Notes: a model not told the origin generated them from the sequence alone. DNA of 64,000 nucleotides from VAZQ01 sp963721005 (GCA_963721005.1 CAVRHR010000003.1:62001-126000), one strand, 5' to 3'. Positions 52,722 through 62,297 are shown, numbered from the stretch's first letter. Translations and numbers: made by a program.

Positions 52722-54269
52722 TCAGTTCGCCGCCAGCGCCGCCCCGATGTCGGCCTGCTTGGCGGTGGTGCCGTGGCCGCCGGCGACGACAGCCCCGGTG
52801 ATGCCGAATTTCCGCACCGCCTCGCCGACCGCCACCGTCGCCTCCGAACGGTCGATGGTGCCGCGCGGCGAGATCAGGTCGGTGACATACAAGACGTTGC
52901 CCTTGACCACGTGGCCGATGAACATGCCCTGGACGTGCGGATTGGTGATGTTGTAGATGCGGATCTCGTCGGTGTCGTCCTTGATCGACATCTGGTCCTT
53001 GACCTCGACGATATTCGCAGCCGTCGGCTTCTTCTGCAGCTCGTCCGGCACCAGGGTGCGGGCGGCGGCGACGTCCTGCTCGAAATAGGCCTTGTCCGGA
53101 GCCGGCACGATGATGGTGGCACCCTCCGCCACGAAGGTCCGCATGCCGCCGGTATGGTCCATGTGGTGATGGGTGAGGACCAGATACTTGATCGGCTTGC
53201 CCGGATATTTGGCCTTCGCCGCATTGATGGTCCAGCGCGATTGCAGCTCGCCATAGGGGGCGTCGAAGATGACCAGATAATCCTTCATGGCCACGATCAG
53301 GTTGTTGGCGGTGCCGCCCTCCACATGCTGAACGTTGGGCGCGAGCTCGACCAGCTTGAGGCCGCCGCCGGTCGGAAAGATGACGTCGTCGCTCTCCAGA
53401 TACCGCGTCAGGAACAGCCGGCGCAGCACCCACTGATAGGGCACGTTGCCGGTGGCCGGCGGGCCGGCGACCGCCTTTACGGCGTCCGGAACCGCGAATG
53501 CATCGGCGGCGATCGCCGTATTGGCGGCGACATCCCGGTAGCTGAGCTTGGCCACCTCGACCCCGTTGATCTGATACGACAGCGACTGCGCGAGCTTGGC
53601 GCCGCCGACCGCCTTCCAGTCGGCGAGCACGAGATCGTAATTGGAATCGCCGTGGATGTTGTCGTCGTCGCGGGTACGGATGGCGGCGGGCAGATGGGTC
53701 TCGCGATCGAACAGGATGGTGAAATTGGTGCCCTGATCGGCAAACGCGACCGCCGGCAGCGACTGCTGGCCGAGCCGCTGCGGCTCCGCAGCGCGGACGT
53801 TGCTCGGATCATCCATCGCATCGAGCAAGAGCCGCGGGGAGGAGCGCTTGAGCTCGCGCAGCAGCGCGGCCAGGCGATTGCGCGACATCGGCTGGCTGCC
53901 CTTGGGGTCGGCAACGGCGCCGAGCGTGGGCAGCACGATCTCGCTGTATTTCAGCTTGATCGGCGGGTCCGGATATTTCTGGTCGCGGTCCCAATCGGTG
54001 CGGGCCCGGCCCCCGCCCAGGTCCCAGGTGATCGCGAAGGTGGCATCGCCCAGGAAGCGCGCCTCGCCGCCGGCAGCAAACGACTGTCCGGGCTCCCAAA
54101 ACTTGGCGTCGCCTTTGACGGCGAGGCTCTTCAATCCGCGCAGCGCATCGGCGCCGCCTTCGGCCGCGACCGCCTGCTTGACCAGGTCGCCGGGAGAGGT
54201 CTGGGCGAAGGCAGGCTGCAGCGGGCTCGTGGCCAGCAGCAATGCGGCGAGCGACAAGGGGTATCTCAT
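52722..54269 (-). CDS. Secreted metallo-beta-lactamase-fold hydrolase
   Basis: 515 residues with signal peptide MRYPLSLAALLLATSPLQPAFA. An N-terminal beta-rich region of about 270 residues precedes the MBL domain: GGTANNLIVAMKDYLVIFDAPYGELQSR, VLTHHHMDHTGGMRTFV (HxHxDH zinc motif), IYNITNPHVQGMFIGHV, LISPRG, VAGGHGT. Zinc hydrolase acting in the periplasm; substrate unknown, more likely an ester or lactone than a beta-lactam (inference). Confidence 0.85.
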   Translation of the reverse strand: MRYPLSLAALLLATSPLQPAFAQTSPGDLVKQAVAAEGGADALRGLKSLAVKGDAKFWEPGQSFAAGGEARFLGDATFAITWDLGGGRARTDWDRDQKYPDPPIKLKYSEIVLPTLGAVADPKGSQPMSRNRLAALLRELKRSSPRLLLDAMDDPSNVRAAEPQRLGQQSLPAVAFADQGTNFTILFDRETHLPAAIRTRDDDNIHGDSNYDLVLADWKAVGGAKLAQSLSYQINGVEVAKLSYRDVAANTAIAADAFAVPDAVKAVAGPPATGNVPYQWVLRRLFLTRYLESDDVIFPTGGGLKLVELAPNVQHVEGGTANNLIVAMKDYLVIFDAPYGELQSRWTINAAKAKYPGKPIKYLVLTHHHMDHTGGMRTFVAEGATIIVPAPDKAYFEQDVAAARTLVPDELQKKPTAANIVEVKDQMSIKDDTDEIRIYNITNPHVQGMFIGHVVKGNVLYVTDLISPRGTIDRSEATVAVGEAVRKFGITGAVVAGGHGTTAKQADIGAALAAN

Positions 54270-54397
54270 GGGGGGTCCTCCGTGGTCTTGTTGCGCAATT
54301 CTACTTTTTATCGTGATGGGCTTTCAAGCCATCGGCACCGCTGCGGCGTCTAGCAGCGGTTCGCGACATATTCGTGATCGCCGGCCATCGAGCTCGC

Positions 54398-55327
54398 TCA
54401 AGTTGCGAGCTTCAGCAGCCGCGCCGCATTGCCGCCCATGACCATCTCGCGCTCCGGCGGCGTCATCCCGATCTGGTCCATCATCTCGAGCCCTTCCCGC
54501 TTGAGTGGAATCATCGGGGGCGAATTTGTCCCGAACACGAAATGGCCGGCGCCCACCGTGCGCAGGCACATGGCCGCGGCGAGCGGGGTATAGCTCGTCG
54601 ACTCCAGATACATCATCTTGAGATAGTGGCTGGGCGGGTGCTTGATCAGCATCGGCTCGTAGGGACCGAGAAAGAACGCGAACTCCGGCAGGTTGTAAGC
54701 ATAGTCCATGCGCCCAATGACCTCGCAGATGCCGCCGCCCAGATGGCTGCCCACCAGCTTGAGCGACGGGAACTGCTCGAAGATGCCGCGCACGATCAGG
54801 CGCGCGAGCGCCAGGCAATTGTCGGCCGGCCGGCTGATGCTCGAGGCCAGCCGGTAGTCGGCGGTCGCCGGCGTGGTGGCGTCGGCCGGATGCACGAACA
54901 CCGGGATGTCGAGGTCCGTCACCAGCTCGAAGAACGGTCTGGCGGCGTCGGCGTCCGGATACTGGCCTTGGTGGCTCGAGCCGATGATGACGCCACGGCA
55001 ATCGTCCTCCTTCACGGCGCGCTCGAGCTCGCGCAGGCACGCCTCGCCGCCGCCCGGAACGCAGGTCGCCATGGCGACCAGCTTGTCGGGATGCTGGTCC
55101 CGGCATCTGGCGAGATAGCGGTTGCAGTCCTCGAGCCCCGCGACGGTCTCCGCCACGGTCGTGCAGAACCGCAGGAAGTGCCCGGTATTGCTGATGACGG
55201 ACCGGTCGAGGCCGACCAGCGCATGGGCCGCCAGCACGTTCTCGAGCGTCATCGGACAGCGTCCCTGCCAATACGGCTTGGCCTGGCTCGCCGGACTGTG
55301 GATATGGGTGTGCCAATCGATCAGCAC
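54398..55327 (-). CDS. Amidohydrolase-2 family metal-dependent hydrolase/decarboxylase
   Basis: 309 residues: MLIDWHTHIHSP (HxH metal motif), CVPGGGEACLRELERAVKEDDCRGVIIGS, IPVFVHPADATTP (His), KLVGSHLGGGI (SH motif), and VFGTNSPPM where Asp is more usual in FGTDxP. ACMSD/gamma-resorcylate-decarboxylase-like fold. The Asn at the usual Asp position is a point to check. Same strand as the MBL-fold gene. Confidence 0.82.
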   Translation of the reverse strand: MLIDWHTHIHSPASQAKPYWQGRCPMTLENVLAAHALVGLDRSVISNTGHFLRFCTTVAETVAGLEDCNRYLARCRDQHPDKLVAMATCVPGGGEACLRELERAVKEDDCRGVIIGSSHQGQYPDADAARPFFELVTDLDIPVFVHPADATTPATADYRLASSISRPADNCLALARLIVRGIFEQFPSLKLVGSHLGGGICEVIGRMDYAYNLPEFAFFLGPYEPMLIKHPPSHYLKMMYLESTSYTPLAAAMCLRTVGAGHFVFGTNSPPMIPLKREGLEMMDQIGMTPPEREMVMGGNAARLLKLAT

Positions 55328-55424
55328 GCGGGGGCTCCTTCGCGGTGAAATGACGCTGTGACAACGTTATGTTTGATCGCCGCGCGAAATGCCAGTTTGT
55401 TGGTCAGTTGAGCAGGGCATTTCA

Positions 55425-55451
55425 CTCCCTCGCCCCGTCGGGGAGAGGGAG
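55425..55451. terminator. Hairpin between amidohydrolase and ATP-grasp genes
   Basis: CTCCCTC-G-CCCC, loop GTC, GGGG-A-GAGGGAG: 11 paired bases with one G/A mismatch. Such elements recur in rhizobial intergenic DNA and may act as terminators. Confidence 0.45.
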
Positions 55452-55496
55452 CTCGCCTACGCAAGCCGCAAAGTCATTGTCTCCAAACGCTCGCCG

Positions 55497-56765
55497 CTAA
55501 TGGCTGGGTCGCAGGCGCGAGCCGTCGGCGCCGTGAGCGTGCCGCGCCGGAGCCGGCAGGTAGCGGCCCAGCACCCGCGCCACCGCCAGCGGCAGGTCGA
55601 CAAGGCCTGGGATCAGGTCGTCCTTGGCGAAGGCGGCGAACACCAGGGGCTTGCGCCACGACCGCAGATAGTCGGCCGGCGAGAGCTGCCCGGCCATCAT
55701 CTCGAGCGCAGCCGCCAGCAGATCGCGCGAGCCGTGCATCCAGGCCACGCTGGCGTGGCAGCGGACGGGCGCGACCGTGTCGCCGATCGCCAGCCGCCAC
55801 AGCACGTGCCCGAAATCGACGCCGGCAATCGAGCCCAGCGCGTTCCAGGTCCAGGCCCGGGCATTGACGTCGAGCAGCTTGAAGCTGCCGTCGCGATGAT
55901 CGCGCTTGAACTCGACCTCGACCAGGCCGCTGTAGTCGAGCGATCGCAGGAAGCTGCAGGCCGCCGCCTCGACCTCCGCCTGCTCGATGGTCTCGACGAA
56001 GGTGCTGGTATAGCCGAAATCGATCGGATACTGGCGCGAGCGCCGCGCCACCAGGGAGGCGACCGGCGATCCGCGATGCCAGACCGCGGCGTAGGAAAAT
56101 TGCGATGAGCCGCCGCCCGGGATCAGTTCCTGCAGCACGATGGCGCGCTCGCCCACCATCGCGGCCGCCTCCCGGTAGCGCGCCAGCAGGGCGGCACGGT
56201 CGTCGACCCGCCAGGCCTTGGCGCGGGTGAAGGGGTTTCTCTGCTCGCGGACCGTCGGCTTGAGGACGACCGGAAACCGGCAATCGAGCGCCGCCAGCTC
56301 CTGCAGGTCGCACGGGTCATAGCAGCGGGGGAAATCGATGCCGAGCGAAGCCGCCCGCTCATAGGTGAGCCGCTTGTCGTGGGTCCAGCGCACCGTATCC
56401 CAGGGCGGAAAGGTGACCCGAAAGACGCTCGCGAGCTCAACTTGATTTTGCGACAGCACCCGCAACTCGGCGTCGCCGGCGGCGATCAGCACCCACCCTT
56501 CCAGCTGATGGTCGCGGGCGAGATTCTTGAGAAATTCGATCGCGCCGTCGTCATCCGGGCCGCCCCAGATGAAGCCACGCTCGGTATAGCGCGAATACCG
56601 CGCGATCGGATGGTCGTCCGTCACGTAGCACACCGGGATACCGTGCCGCCCCAGGCTGCGGGCGAGCGCCAAGGCTCCGTGCGCCCCGCCGATCACCAGC
56701 GCGCCGGGCGATCGGCGATCCGTCGGATCGCGACCGGATGCTGCCGCTGAAACTGTCGGGCTCAT
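55497..56765 (-). CDS. ATP-grasp-fold ligase-like protein
   Basis: 422 residues from ATG 56765 (AAGGAG upstream). A Rossmann-like N-terminal part (GALVIGGAHGALALARSLGRHGIPVCYVTDDHP) precedes the ATP-grasp: CRFPVVLKPTVREQ, LQELIPGGGSSQFSYAAVW, YSGLVEVEFKRDHRDGSFKLLDVNARAWTWN, with the metal-binding Glu and Asn. Resembles PylC/CarB-like peptide or carboxylate-amine ligases; the product is unknown. No biosynthetic partners are adjacent. Confidence 0.8.
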   Translation of the reverse strand: MSPTVSAAASGRDPTDRRSPGALVIGGAHGALALARSLGRHGIPVCYVTDDHPIARYSRYTERGFIWGGPDDDGAIEFLKNLARDHQLEGWVLIAAGDAELRVLSQNQVELASVFRVTFPPWDTVRWTHDKRLTYERAASLGIDFPRCYDPCDLQELAALDCRFPVVLKPTVREQRNPFTRAKAWRVDDRAALLARYREAAAMVGERAIVLQELIPGGGSSQFSYAAVWHRGSPVASLVARRSRQYPIDFGYTSTFVETIEQAEVEAAACSFLRSLDYSGLVEVEFKRDHRDGSFKLLDVNARAWTWNALGSIAGVDFGHVLWRLAIGDTVAPVRCHASVAWMHGSRDLLAAALEMMAGQLSPADYLRSWRKPLVFAAFAKDDLIPGLVDLPLAVARVLGRYLPAPARHAHGADGSRLRPSH

Positions 56766-57030
56766 CGTGAAGGCTCCTTTTCGCGCCGCATCGCCGCGAA
56801 ACCGCGGATCGCCGCGAAACCGCGGGCTCCGGAGCCGATCCCCGAGCGGCCGCGGCCCCGAATGACTACGAATAGGGACGACGGGTGAATTTTTCTTAAG
56901 CCGGGCACGATCCGAAAATGCAAAGCGCGATCGCGCGGTCGGCTCCCGTATGCTTAATCCTTCGTTAACAGCGCCCCGATAGTCTCGATCGTTGCAGGCC
57001 CGGAGCCTGCGCCCGCCCCCTGATCGCGTC

Positions 57031-57564
57031 ATGATGAGAATCGAGTTCGACAGGCTTCGCTTCCTGGTGATCGAGGACAACCCGCATATGCGCCGGATCC
57101 TGAAGGCGCTGCTGCAGGGCTTCGGATCGCGCGAAATCCATGAGGCGGCGGACGGCATGGGCGGGCTCGAGGCCTTCGGCAAATTCACGCCCGACATCGT
57201 GATCATCGACTGGGAGATGCCGATGCTCGACGGATTGGATTTCGTCCAGATGATCCGGCAGCCGGATTCGAATGCGAGCCCATTCACCCCGATCATCATG
57301 TTGACCGGGCATTCCGAGCGTAAGCGCGTGATGGCGGCCCGGGATGCGGGCGTGACCGAGTTCATGGTCAAGCCGATCTCCGCCAACTCCCTGTATCGGC
57401 GGATACTCAGCGTCATCGCCAGCCCGCGACGGTTCATCAGGACCAAGACCTATTTCGGCCCCGACCGCCGGCGCAGCAGCTCACCAACCTACACCGGACC
57501 GGAACGGCGCAAGGGAGCAAAGCTGGACCTCGACCGGCTGCGCCGTTCTCCGGTCCAGATTTGA
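57031..57564 (+). CDS. Single-domain response regulator with GPDRR tail
   Basis: 177 residues. CheY-like receiver: RLRFLVIEDNPHMRRILKALL, IVIIDWEMPMLDG (phospho-acceptor Asp), MLTGHSERKRVM, FMVKPISANSL. A short C-terminal tail carries the paired motifs YFGPDRRR and YTGPERRK, typical of a rhizobial CheY-like subgroup. No output domain. It is followed 14 bp later by an Hpt-like gene, suggesting a phosphorelay pair. Confidence 0.85.
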   Translation: MMRIEFDRLRFLVIEDNPHMRRILKALLQGFGSREIHEAADGMGGLEAFGKFTPDIVIIDWEMPMLDGLDFVQMIRQPDSNASPFTPIIMLTGHSERKRVMAARDAGVTEFMVKPISANSLYRRILSVIASPRRFIRTKTYFGPDRRRSSSPTYTGPERRKGAKLDLDRLRRSPVQI

Positions 57565-57578
57565 GCAGGAGAGCGGCC

Positions 57579-58166
57579 ATGTCCCGACCCCGCGCGGACC
57601 AGCCTTCGGTTGCGACCTATTCCGATCATGAGATCATCTCGCCGCCCCACCGGCTGCGCCGGGCACTGTCGAATGTAGAGGTGTCCCAGGCCGACGAGCC
57701 GGTGGCGCGCGCCGAGCAGGCACTGGCGCTCCTCGCCGGCGAGTTCGCGACCTGGATGGAGGAAGAGGGCGAGCGGTTGGACCAGGCGCGCAACTCCGTC
57801 AAGGCTGCCGGCTTCACCGCGGCGACCCGGGAGGCACTGTTCTTCGCCGCCCACGACATCAGGGGCGACGCGGAGACCCTGGGCTATCCTGGGCTCACGA
57901 TCCCGGCCGAGAGCCTGTGCCGGTTGATCGAGCACACCCGCGACATGAACCGGATCCCGCTTTCGCTCGTCGACCAGCACGTCGACGCGGTGCGCGCCAT
58001 CATTCGTGAGGGCACCCGGCCCGATGCCGAGCAGACGGTCGCGGTCCTGACGCGCCGGCTGCGCGACGTGACCGACGAGTTTCTGGCGCATGAAAATCGC
58101 GACCGGCTGGACGAGCTCGCCGACATCCTCTCCCCGCCGGTGGCGCCGGGCGAGCCCTCGTTCTGA
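57579..58166 (+). CDS. Hpt-like phosphotransfer protein
   Basis: 195 residues from ATG 57579 with AGGAG 7 bases upstream. The middle (about 60-150) is a helical bundle with FFAAHDIRGDAETLGYPGLTIPAESLCRLIEH, where the AHDIRG His matches the Hpt phosphorylation site (AHxLKG). Possibly exchanges phosphate with the preceding response regulator. Confidence 0.78.
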   Translation: MSRPRADQPSVATYSDHEIISPPHRLRRALSNVEVSQADEPVARAEQALALLAGEFATWMEEEGERLDQARNSVKAAGFTAATREALFFAAHDIRGDAETLGYPGLTIPAESLCRLIEHTRDMNRIPLSLVDQHVDAVRAIIREGTRPDAEQTVAVLTRRLRDVTDEFLAHENRDRLDELADILSPPVAPGEPSF

Positions 58167-58180
58167 TTTCAACTCCTTCA

Positions 58181-58256
58181 GCCTCATGGTGAGGAGTGCG
58201 GGCGATGCCCGCGCGTCCTGAGGCTCTCGAAGGACGAACCATGGCAGCGCGCGCGT
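58181..58256. repeat. Partial copy of the rhizobial palindromic repeat
   Basis: Contains CCTCATGGTGAGGAGTGCGG, GTCCTGAGGCTCTCGAAGGA and CGAACCATGG, related to the element at 29607-29724 in inverted order. Confidence 0.6.
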
Positions 58257-58268
58257 TGTATCGAATTA

Positions 58269-59450
58269 TTACGCGGCCGCCCGGTCCGGCTCATAGGGCG
58301 GCGTGATGGCGTCGCTGGCGAGGAGATCGTCGCAGAACATTCTGGCTTCCTCGCGCGCCGCCTCGGCGGCGAACCGCCGCAGCAGCGTGAGCAGCGGCTC
58401 GATGTCGCCGAGCGATTGCTCGGCGCAGCGGGTGAGCACCCGCTCGACCATGCGGCGCTTGAGGCTGGTGGCGCCGCGCGGGCTGCCCACGAAGCCGCCT
58501 TCGCGCATGGCCTCGATCGCCTCGCAGAACGCCGGATAGGTCGACTCCGGCAGGCCGGCCTTGCGGTAGAGCGCCCGAAAGCCGGTGCCGCGCTGATCGT
58601 GCACCAGCGCGCTCACGCGCATATGCGGCATGTCGGAGAGCTCCGCCAAGGCCTGCACGAACAACTCGATATTGCCGGACAGCAGCGCCCGCAGCACCAG
58701 ACCGGCGTTGAGCTGGCCGCTTTCGCGCAGATGGCGCACCAGCGGCGCGATCTCATGACCGGGCGAGACCGCAGCCAGGATGACGGTCGCCTTCTCGCAG
58801 GCCTCCTTGGCCATGCGTTGCGCGCGATCCTCCTGCAGCCATGCGCGCGCGGTGACGAAGCCGGCGAGCGTCTGCGCGAGCTTGGCGACCAGGCCCTGGC
58901 GCGTCGGCACCGGCAGGTCGGCGCGCGCCAGCATGGCTTCGCGAACGGCGCCGAGATGGCCGAAGCGCTCCACGATCCGGTCGAGCGAGAACGGCGCGAT
59001 CCCGGCGCGCGGGTTCTCGATGAGAACCAGGCACGCCTCGGGCGAGCCGACCTCGGCGATGGCGGCGGCCACGGCCGGCGGCAACAGGTCGCGGCTCGCG
59101 ATGGCGAGCTGCGCCGGCGCCCCGAAGGTCGCGACCGCATCGACCAAGTCGGCATCGAGAAGGAGCGGCGAATGCGCGAGCACCCGGGCGGCGATCGCCG
59201 GCTGATCGCCGGCGAGCGCGAGGATGACGGTCGGCGGCGCGTGCTCGCTCGCCGCCAGCTCCTGCGCGAGCGCGGCGCGCACCAGCGGCGACGGATCGTC
59301 GAGCAGCATCAGCAAGGCGCCTTCGGCGGCGGCACGGTCGTCGGACGAAAGATCGGAGTAGAGATAGGTCCGCGCCAGCGCGCTGGTCGCGTCGGCGCGC
59401 TCGGCCGCGGAGGCGGTACGTTGCCATTGCAGGAATTGACGAACGATCAT
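58269..59450 (-). CDS. DUF2336 protein
   Basis: 393 residues, almost all helical with HEAT-like repeats: LLMLLDDPSPLVRAALAQELAASEHAPPTVILALAGDQPAIAARVLAHSPLLLDADLVDAV is the diagnostic DUF2336 block. The C-terminal half has EAIEAMREGGFVGSPRGATSLKRRMVERVL. Found in alphaproteobacteria, often near cell-cycle or motility regulators; molecular role unknown. Confidence 0.85.
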   Translation of the reverse strand: MIVRQFLQWQRTASAAERADATSALARTYLYSDLSSDDRAAAEGALLMLLDDPSPLVRAALAQELAASEHAPPTVILALAGDQPAIAARVLAHSPLLLDADLVDAVATFGAPAQLAIASRDLLPPAVAAAIAEVGSPEACLVLIENPRAGIAPFSLDRIVERFGHLGAVREAMLARADLPVPTRQGLVAKLAQTLAGFVTARAWLQEDRAQRMAKEACEKATVILAAVSPGHEIAPLVRHLRESGQLNAGLVLRALLSGNIELFVQALAELSDMPHMRVSALVHDQRGTGFRALYRKAGLPESTYPAFCEAIEAMREGGFVGSPRGATSLKRRMVERVLTRCAEQSLGDIEPLLTLLRRFAAEAAREEARMFCDDLLASDAITPPYEPDRAAA

Positions 59451-59646
59451 GTCTCGGCCGACGCTACGATTGCCAGACTTGGCGAAGCACCGGCACGGGC
59501 GCCGGACGAGACATAGGCTAAAGCGCGAGCGTTAACAAACCGTTCACCATAAATCTTATGATTGATTGATGGATTGTTAACGCGCCGCCGCATGGCGGTG
59601 CCGGAGCGCAGCCGCGCCGCCTAGTCTGCCCCGATCGCGCGTTCGA

Positions 59647-60723
59647 CTACGAGCTGCCGCCGAACAACGGGCGCGCATTCGGGCGCGCGTCCTGGAACAG
59701 ATCGAACGACGCTGCGGCGGTGCCGTTGTTGCCGCTGCTCTGGACCTGGGAATTGACGGCCGGCAGCGGCGCAGCCTGGGCGCCCTCGGGCTGGCCCGCC
59801 GGGACGCTCCACAGCGACACCACCATCGGATCGACGGCGGTGCGCCGGCCCTGATCGCTGAACAACGAATTGAAGACCGGCGCTCCTGCCGGCGGCGAGC
59901 CCGCGACCGGCGCTGCGGCCGTGGGCGGGGAAGCCGCCGCGCGCGCCCCCGCGACCGCAAAAACCTTGGTGACCCCGGCGACGTCAGTGACCGACGGGCT
60001 CGCCCGACCGGCCGGCCGCGCCGCAACCGCGGCCTGCTGCGCCGGCATCGGCGTCACCGCGGCGCTCGCCAGTGCCGCAGCCGGACCATCGCTCGCGACC
60101 TTGAAGCGGCGGACGAGCTCGGAATAGACGCCCTGCGTGCTGCGGGCACTGCCCTGCCGATCGTAGAAGATCGAGCGGTTGGCGTGCGCCGCCGCCGGAA
60201 AGGCCTCGGCGGCACTGGCCTGGGGGCTGCTGTCGGCGAGCTGAATGAGCTTGCCGGCACCGCCGGCTCCGAAGAAATGCGCGATGTAGAGCTCGCTCTC
60301 CGTCGGCGGGCGCCCGATGCGGCGGGCGAGAGCGGCGGCATTCTGCTGCGTCAGCACCCCCGCCATCACCGCGTTGGCGCTCGGATCGTTGCGCAACTTC
60401 ATGATCTGCCTGCGCATCTCCGGATCGTCCACGGAGTAGTGGCCGGCCGAGTTGCGCGAGATCGCATTCGCATAGTCGCCGTAGCCGAAGGCCGGCCCGG
60501 CCTGCTTGAGGGTGCCGAGCCAGGTCTGATCGATAAACTGGAACAGGCCCGCGGCCGACGACGATTTCATCGTCAGGTTCGGATCGAGATCGGATTCGAT
60601 CTTGGCGGTGGCCAGGAGATAGTTGAAGCTGGTGCCGGTCTGGCTCGCGGCGTTTCGAATAGCGTTGGTGACGGCGGTCGCGGCCCGGCCGGGACCGATG
60701 GGCGTGCTGGCTTCGACAGCCAT
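59647..60723 (-). CDS. Lytic transglycosylase (SLT-like) with long Ala/Pro tail
   Basis: 358 residues from ATG 60723. The catalytic domain lies at about 15-180: TAVTNAIRNAASQTGTSFNYLLATAKIESDLDPNLTMKSSSAAGLFQFIDQTWLGTL, with catalytic Glu in KIESDL and the AAGLFQF motif, then RQIMKLRNDPSANAVMAG and ELYIAHFFGAGGAGKLI. The remaining 180 residues are low-complexity Ala/Pro. No clear signal peptide, so export may depend on a specialised route. Cleaves peptidoglycan. Confidence 0.87.
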   Translation of the reverse strand: MAVEASTPIGPGRAATAVTNAIRNAASQTGTSFNYLLATAKIESDLDPNLTMKSSSAAGLFQFIDQTWLGTLKQAGPAFGYGDYANAISRNSAGHYSVDDPEMRRQIMKLRNDPSANAVMAGVLTQQNAAALARRIGRPPTESELYIAHFFGAGGAGKLIQLADSSPQASAAEAFPAAAHANRSIFYDRQGSARSTQGVYSELVRRFKVASDGPAAALASAAVTPMPAQQAAVAARPAGRASPSVTDVAGVTKVFAVAGARAAASPPTAAAPVAGSPPAGAPVFNSLFSDQGRRTAVDPMVVSLWSVPAGQPEGAQAAPLPAVNSQVQSSGNNGTAAASFDLFQDARPNARPLFGGSS

Positions 60724-60828
60724 GGAAAAATGCCTTGCGCCCGCGCAATGCGGATCCCGCGAATCCTGTGGAGTCTCCACAATTATGGTAAACAAGTCCT
60801 TAACGCGAGAAAAGCCGGCCGGGAATCC

Positions 60829-61344
60829 ATGAGCAAAAAAACCGTGAGCGAAGAGGCGAAGACCGAGGATCCGCAGCTGCGGCACAAGCGCGGCGGCATC
60901 TATTTCGAGGATTTCGTGGTCGGGCGGCTCTACGAGCATCGGCTCACCCGCACGGTGACCCAGATGGACAACATGCTGTTCTCCAACATGACGCTCAACC
61001 CGCAGCCGCTGCATATCGACCGGCACTTCTGCGAACGCGAGACCGAATGGGGCCAGCCGCTGATGAACTCGCTGTTCACGCTCGGCCTCATGATCGGCAT
61101 CTCGGTCAACGACCTCACGGTCGGTACCACGGTCGCCAATCTCGGCATGACCGAGGTGACGTTTCCCCATCCGTTGTTCGAGGGCGACACCGTGCATTGC
61201 AGCACGACGGTGCTGGCCAAGCGCGAGTCGAAGTCGCGCCCCGGCATGGGCATCGTCGAGTTCGACCACCGTGCCTTCAATCAGGACGACCGGCTGGTGG
61301 CGCAGTGCCGGCGGCAGGCCCTGATGCGGATGCGGCCACGCTGA
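60829..61344 (+). CDS. MaoC-family hydratase
   Basis: 171 residues from ATG 60829. Hot-dog fold: YFEDFVVGRLYEHRLTRTVTQMDNMLFSNMTLNPQPLHIDRHFCERETEWGQPLMNSLFTLGLMIGISV. The N-x-Q-P-L-H-x-D motif supplies the hydratase residues. It overlaps the CoA-ester lyase gene by one base (TGATG), so the pair probably acts in sequence on one CoA intermediate, for example mesaconyl-CoA to citramalyl- or malyl-type CoA (inference). Confidence 0.85.
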   Translation: MSKKTVSEEAKTEDPQLRHKRGGIYFEDFVVGRLYEHRLTRTVTQMDNMLFSNMTLNPQPLHIDRHFCERETEWGQPLMNSLFTLGLMIGISVNDLTVGTTVANLGMTEVTFPHPLFEGDTVHCSTTVLAKRESKSRPGMGIVEFDHRAFNQDDRLVAQCRRQALMRMRPR

Positions 61345-62258
61345 TGCGCTCGCTCCTGTTCGTTCCCGCCGACGGCGGCAGGAAGCTCGACAAGGCGCTC
61401 GGCTGCGGCGCCGACGCCGTGATCGTGGATCTAGAGGATTCGATTGCGCCGGACCGCAAGGCGCCGGCGCGTGCGAGCGCGGCCGCCTTCGTGGCCGAGG
61501 CGGCGCGCCTAGCCCGGCGTCCCTTCATCTGCGTGCGCGTCAATGGGCTCGGCAGCGGCCACATCGACGCCGATCTCGGGGCGATCGTGGCGGCGCGGCC
61601 CGACGCCATCTTGCTGCCGAAGGCCGAAGGCGGCGCCTCGATCGTGCACGCCGATGCCAAGCTCGCGGCCCAAGAGGCGATCGCCGGGCTTCCGGAGGGA
61701 CATATCAAGATCATCGCCATGGCGATCGAGAGCGCGGCGGGGCTGTTTCTGTCCAGCACCATCGGGCGCCAAGGTGCCGGGCGCCAAGGCGCGGGGCACC
61801 AAAGCGCGCGGCTGATCGGCCTATCGTGGGGCGCCGAGGACCTCGCAGCCGAGCTCGGGGCGGAGACCAACCGCGACCCCGAGGGCCGCTACACCTCACC
61901 TTATGTCTACGCGCGCGCTCTGTGCCTGATGGTGGCCGCGACCGCGCAGGTGGCGGCGATCGAGACCATCTATATGGACTACCGCGACCCGCAGGGGCTG
62001 CGCCGGGACAGCGAGGCGGCGCGGCGCGACGGCTTCACCGGCCGGCTGGCGATCCATCCGGCACAGGTCCCGATCATCAACGAGGTGTTCACGCCGTCGA
62101 CCGCCGCAGTCGCCGCGGCACAAGCCATCGTCGCCGCCTTCGCGGCCAGCCCGGGCGCCGGCGTCATCGCCATCGAAGGCGTGATGTACGACCGCCCGCA
62201 TCTGGCGCGCGCGCAACAATTGATCGCGCGCGCGAAGGCCTTGTCGGCCGATGCATGA
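61344..62258 (+). CDS. CoA-ester lyase (CitE/HpcH family)
   Basis: 304 residues: MRSLLFVPADGGRKLDKALG, ADAVIVDLEDSIAPDRKAPAR, FICVRVNGLGSGHIDADL, ILLPKAEG, IIAMAIESAAGLF, LIGLSWGAEDLAAELG, GRLAIHPAQVPIINEVF. All CitE-like motifs are present. Cleaves malyl-CoA-type thioesters. A three-unit 15-bp repeat (61764-61808) adds GRQGA-GRQGA-GHQSA in a loop before LIGLSWGAEDL, an odd in-frame expansion. Confidence 0.87.
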   Translation: MRSLLFVPADGGRKLDKALGCGADAVIVDLEDSIAPDRKAPARASAAAFVAEAARLARRPFICVRVNGLGSGHIDADLGAIVAARPDAILLPKAEGGASIVHADAKLAAQEAIAGLPEGHIKIIAMAIESAAGLFLSSTIGRQGAGRQGAGHQSARLIGLSWGAEDLAAELGAETNRDPEGRYTSPYVYARALCLMVAATAQVAAIETIYMDYRDPQGLRRDSEAARRDGFTGRLAIHPAQVPIINEVFTPSTAAVAAAQAIVAAFAASPGAGVIAIEGVMYDRPHLARAQQLIARAKALSADA

Positions 62259-62297
62259 ACCCCGCATTCGCGGGGCATGGCACTCTAATTCAACCGG

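Noticed and set aside
52773..54353. Long plus-strand open frame antisense to the MBL-fold gene
   Set aside because: Composition is that of a high-GC antisense shadow; the minus-strand reading has a signal peptide and the HxHxDH motif.
56790..56825. Two tandem 18-bp units (ATCGCCGCGAAACCGCGG)
   Set aside because: A simple duplication in the intergenic leader of the ATP-grasp gene with no further copies; no function can be argued.
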